NCBI GenBank assembly: GCA_000496215.1
Contig: KI543189.1
Coordinates: 74,815-80,358, forward strand
Direction: 5' to 3'
DNA length: 5,544 nucleotides
From: an uncultured archaeon A07HN63
GTDB taxonomy: Archaea; Halobacteriota; Halobacteria; Halobacteriales; Haloferacaceae
Under the pieces are notes generated by a model, which saw nothing but the letters and a program-made list of their open reading frames with translations, was not told the origin of the DNA and did not search any database. Positions 5,003-5,544 of this stretch are shown one piece after another (position 1 is the first letter of the stretch; each line of letters begins with the position of its first letter). The translations under genes and the position numbers were made by a program.

Positions 5003-5154
5003 CTCGAACATCGAACGCCTCACTCTCCGTCTAAACGCGACCGTCAACGTGGCAATAGGCGTTATATTCTGTTGTAGAGGCTGCTGATCGGGACTGTTGT
5101 GAGCGTTCCCTCAAACGAGCAGGGCAAATGCCATCGTGCTGATCTCGACACCGT
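5003..5154. other. Intergenic stretch with no assignable gene
   Basis: Between the zinc-finger stop and the end of the leftward DUF2892-like pseudogene I see no credible coding frame. A TTATAT box (5062-5067) on the plus strand could start a rightward transcript near 5093, which would run antisense to the pseudogene. The rightward frame downstream, from GTG 5099, mirrors the pseudogene and does not look like a protein. Confidence 0.4.
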
Positions 5155-5382
5155 TCACCGGCCAGCGTGTCGCGGGCACGTATTCATGCCTACCACTGTA
5201 TATACCGGACAGGATCGAGTAACTGCTGTTTCGAGCATGATGAGCACAACGATCCCGAGAACCGGTGAGGCAAGAGTAGATATAGCGAGCTCCCCGGCAA
5301 GGATTGCAGGGGAGAGAACTCATGCAATAGCACCAATGAATGTCCGCATTGACCTGTCGGTGGCATCAATGTTGATTTCCAT
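5155..5382 (-). pseudogene. DUF2892-like (YgaP-type) small membrane protein, interrupted by TGA
   Basis: Reading leftward from ATG 5382, a 75-position frame ends at TGA 5155-5157 and matches the DUF2892 pattern: MEINIDATDRSMRTFIGAIA (1-20), a first hydrophobic helix, then LAGELAIS, a second helix SPVLGIVVLIML (39-50), and the family's closing CPVYTVVGMNTC (58-69). Codon 21 is TGA (5320-5322), inside the first helix where the family has a small or hydrophobic residue; a GGA (Gly) or TTA (Leu) codon would be one change away. The frame is the same on both sides, so this is a nonsense change, not a frameshift. Further signs of decay are E51 in the second helix and R56 before the CPVY. Codons are AT-richer than in neighbouring genes. 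Restart after the stop would remove the first helix. Sequencing error at one base is the simple alternative. Confidence 0.72.
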
Positions 5383-5399
5383 GTAGTACAATTTCGGTG

Positions 5400-5409
5400 C
5401 TATGTATTT
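5400..5409 (-). promoter_or_regulatory. TATA-like box of the DUF2892-like pseudogene
   Basis: AAATACATAG on the minus strand spans -27 to -18 from ATG 5382, in an AT-richer stretch. The position suits a leaderless message and suggests that the interrupted gene still has a promoter. Confidence 0.35.
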
Positions 5410-5423
5410 GGGCCATACTAATC

Positions 5424-5438
5424 GTGTAATATATACAC
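5424..5438. repeat. AT-rich inverted repeat GTGTA-ATATA-TACAC
   Basis: Two perfect 5-base arms around a 5-base AT spacer, 42 bases upstream of ATG 5382 on the minus strand. It may be a regulator site or a second TATA region. From here to the window end (5439-5544) I see no supported gene; an ATG at 5488 opens a rightward frame that leaves the window after 19 codons and has no support. Confidence 0.3.
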
Positions 5439-5544
5439 ACAACTAGATTGAGCCGGAGATATCTGCCCCAGCCGAACTGCGTCGTCAATGAACCGCATCG
5501 TCCAACGAGAACACAGTGCTGGCTCTCAAACCGGAAGAACAATA

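Noticed and set aside
5099..5386. Rightward 95-codon frame from GTG 5099
   Set aside because: It mirrors the DUF2892-like frame, which has recognisable family motifs; this frame has none.
5488..5544. Rightward ATG opening a 19-codon frame to the window edge
   Set aside because: Too short to judge, no clear TATA at the right distance and no recognisable motif.
1..5544. CRISPR array, insertion sequence ends, tRNA or rRNA genes
   Set aside because: No regularly spaced repeats, transposase frames, terminal repeats or cloverleaf-like sequences were found on reading both strands.

Overview
The window looks like chromosomal or accessory DNA of a haloarchaeon (class Halobacteria). It is GC-rich. 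Most proteins are Asp/Glu-rich. Several start codons sit 23-28 bases behind a TATA-like box, as expected for leaderless archaeal transcripts. The side genes (a cytoplasmic SIMPL-domain protein, small CxxC zinc-finger proteins, a DUF2892-type membrane protein) belong to families common in haloarchaea. I cannot name a genus from sequence alone.

The centre of interest is a leftward operon, bases 3524 to 190, that reads as an archaeal linear azol(in)e-containing peptide (LAP/TOMM) biosynthesis cluster. In transcription order it holds: (1) a 286-residue E1-like cyclodehydratase partner with a likely peptide-recognition N-terminus and two CxxC pairs (3524-2664); (2) a 450-residue YcaO ATP-dependent cyclodehydratase ending in a PxPxP tail (2671-1319, overlapping gene 1 by 8 bases); (3) a 257-residue SagB/McbC-type FMN dehydrogenase (1316-543, two bases after YcaO); (4) after a 77-base gap with inverted repeats and a possible promoter of its own, a 91-residue peptide with a short helical leader, a long acidic linker and a Cys-Cys/Ser/Thr tail (465-190). 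I propose gene 4 is the precursor. In the model, gene 1 captures the leader and hands the peptide to YcaO, which cyclises Cys/Ser/Thr to azolines; the dehydrogenase then oxidises them to azoles. No exporter, dedicated leader protease or immunity gene is visible, so these would be outside the window or absent.

Layout: bases 1-141 probably hold the 3' end of a rightward gene converging on the precursor. Bases 142-189 hold a short convergent intergenic hairpin. Bases 190-3524 are the LAP operon, with a TATA-like box near 3548. Bases 3525-3677 are its upstream region. Bases 3678-4286 are a leftward SIMPL-domain gene. From 4287 to 4444 is a divergent promoter region. Two small rightward Cys-rich genes follow: a 58-residue protein (4445-4621) and an 88-residue CxxC zinc-finger protein (4736-5002). 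Bases 5003-5154 have no assignable gene. Bases 5155-5382, leftward, carry a DUF2892-like two-helix membrane protein gene interrupted by an in-frame TGA, so a pseudogene. The last 160 bases are AT-richer and look like promoter DNA.
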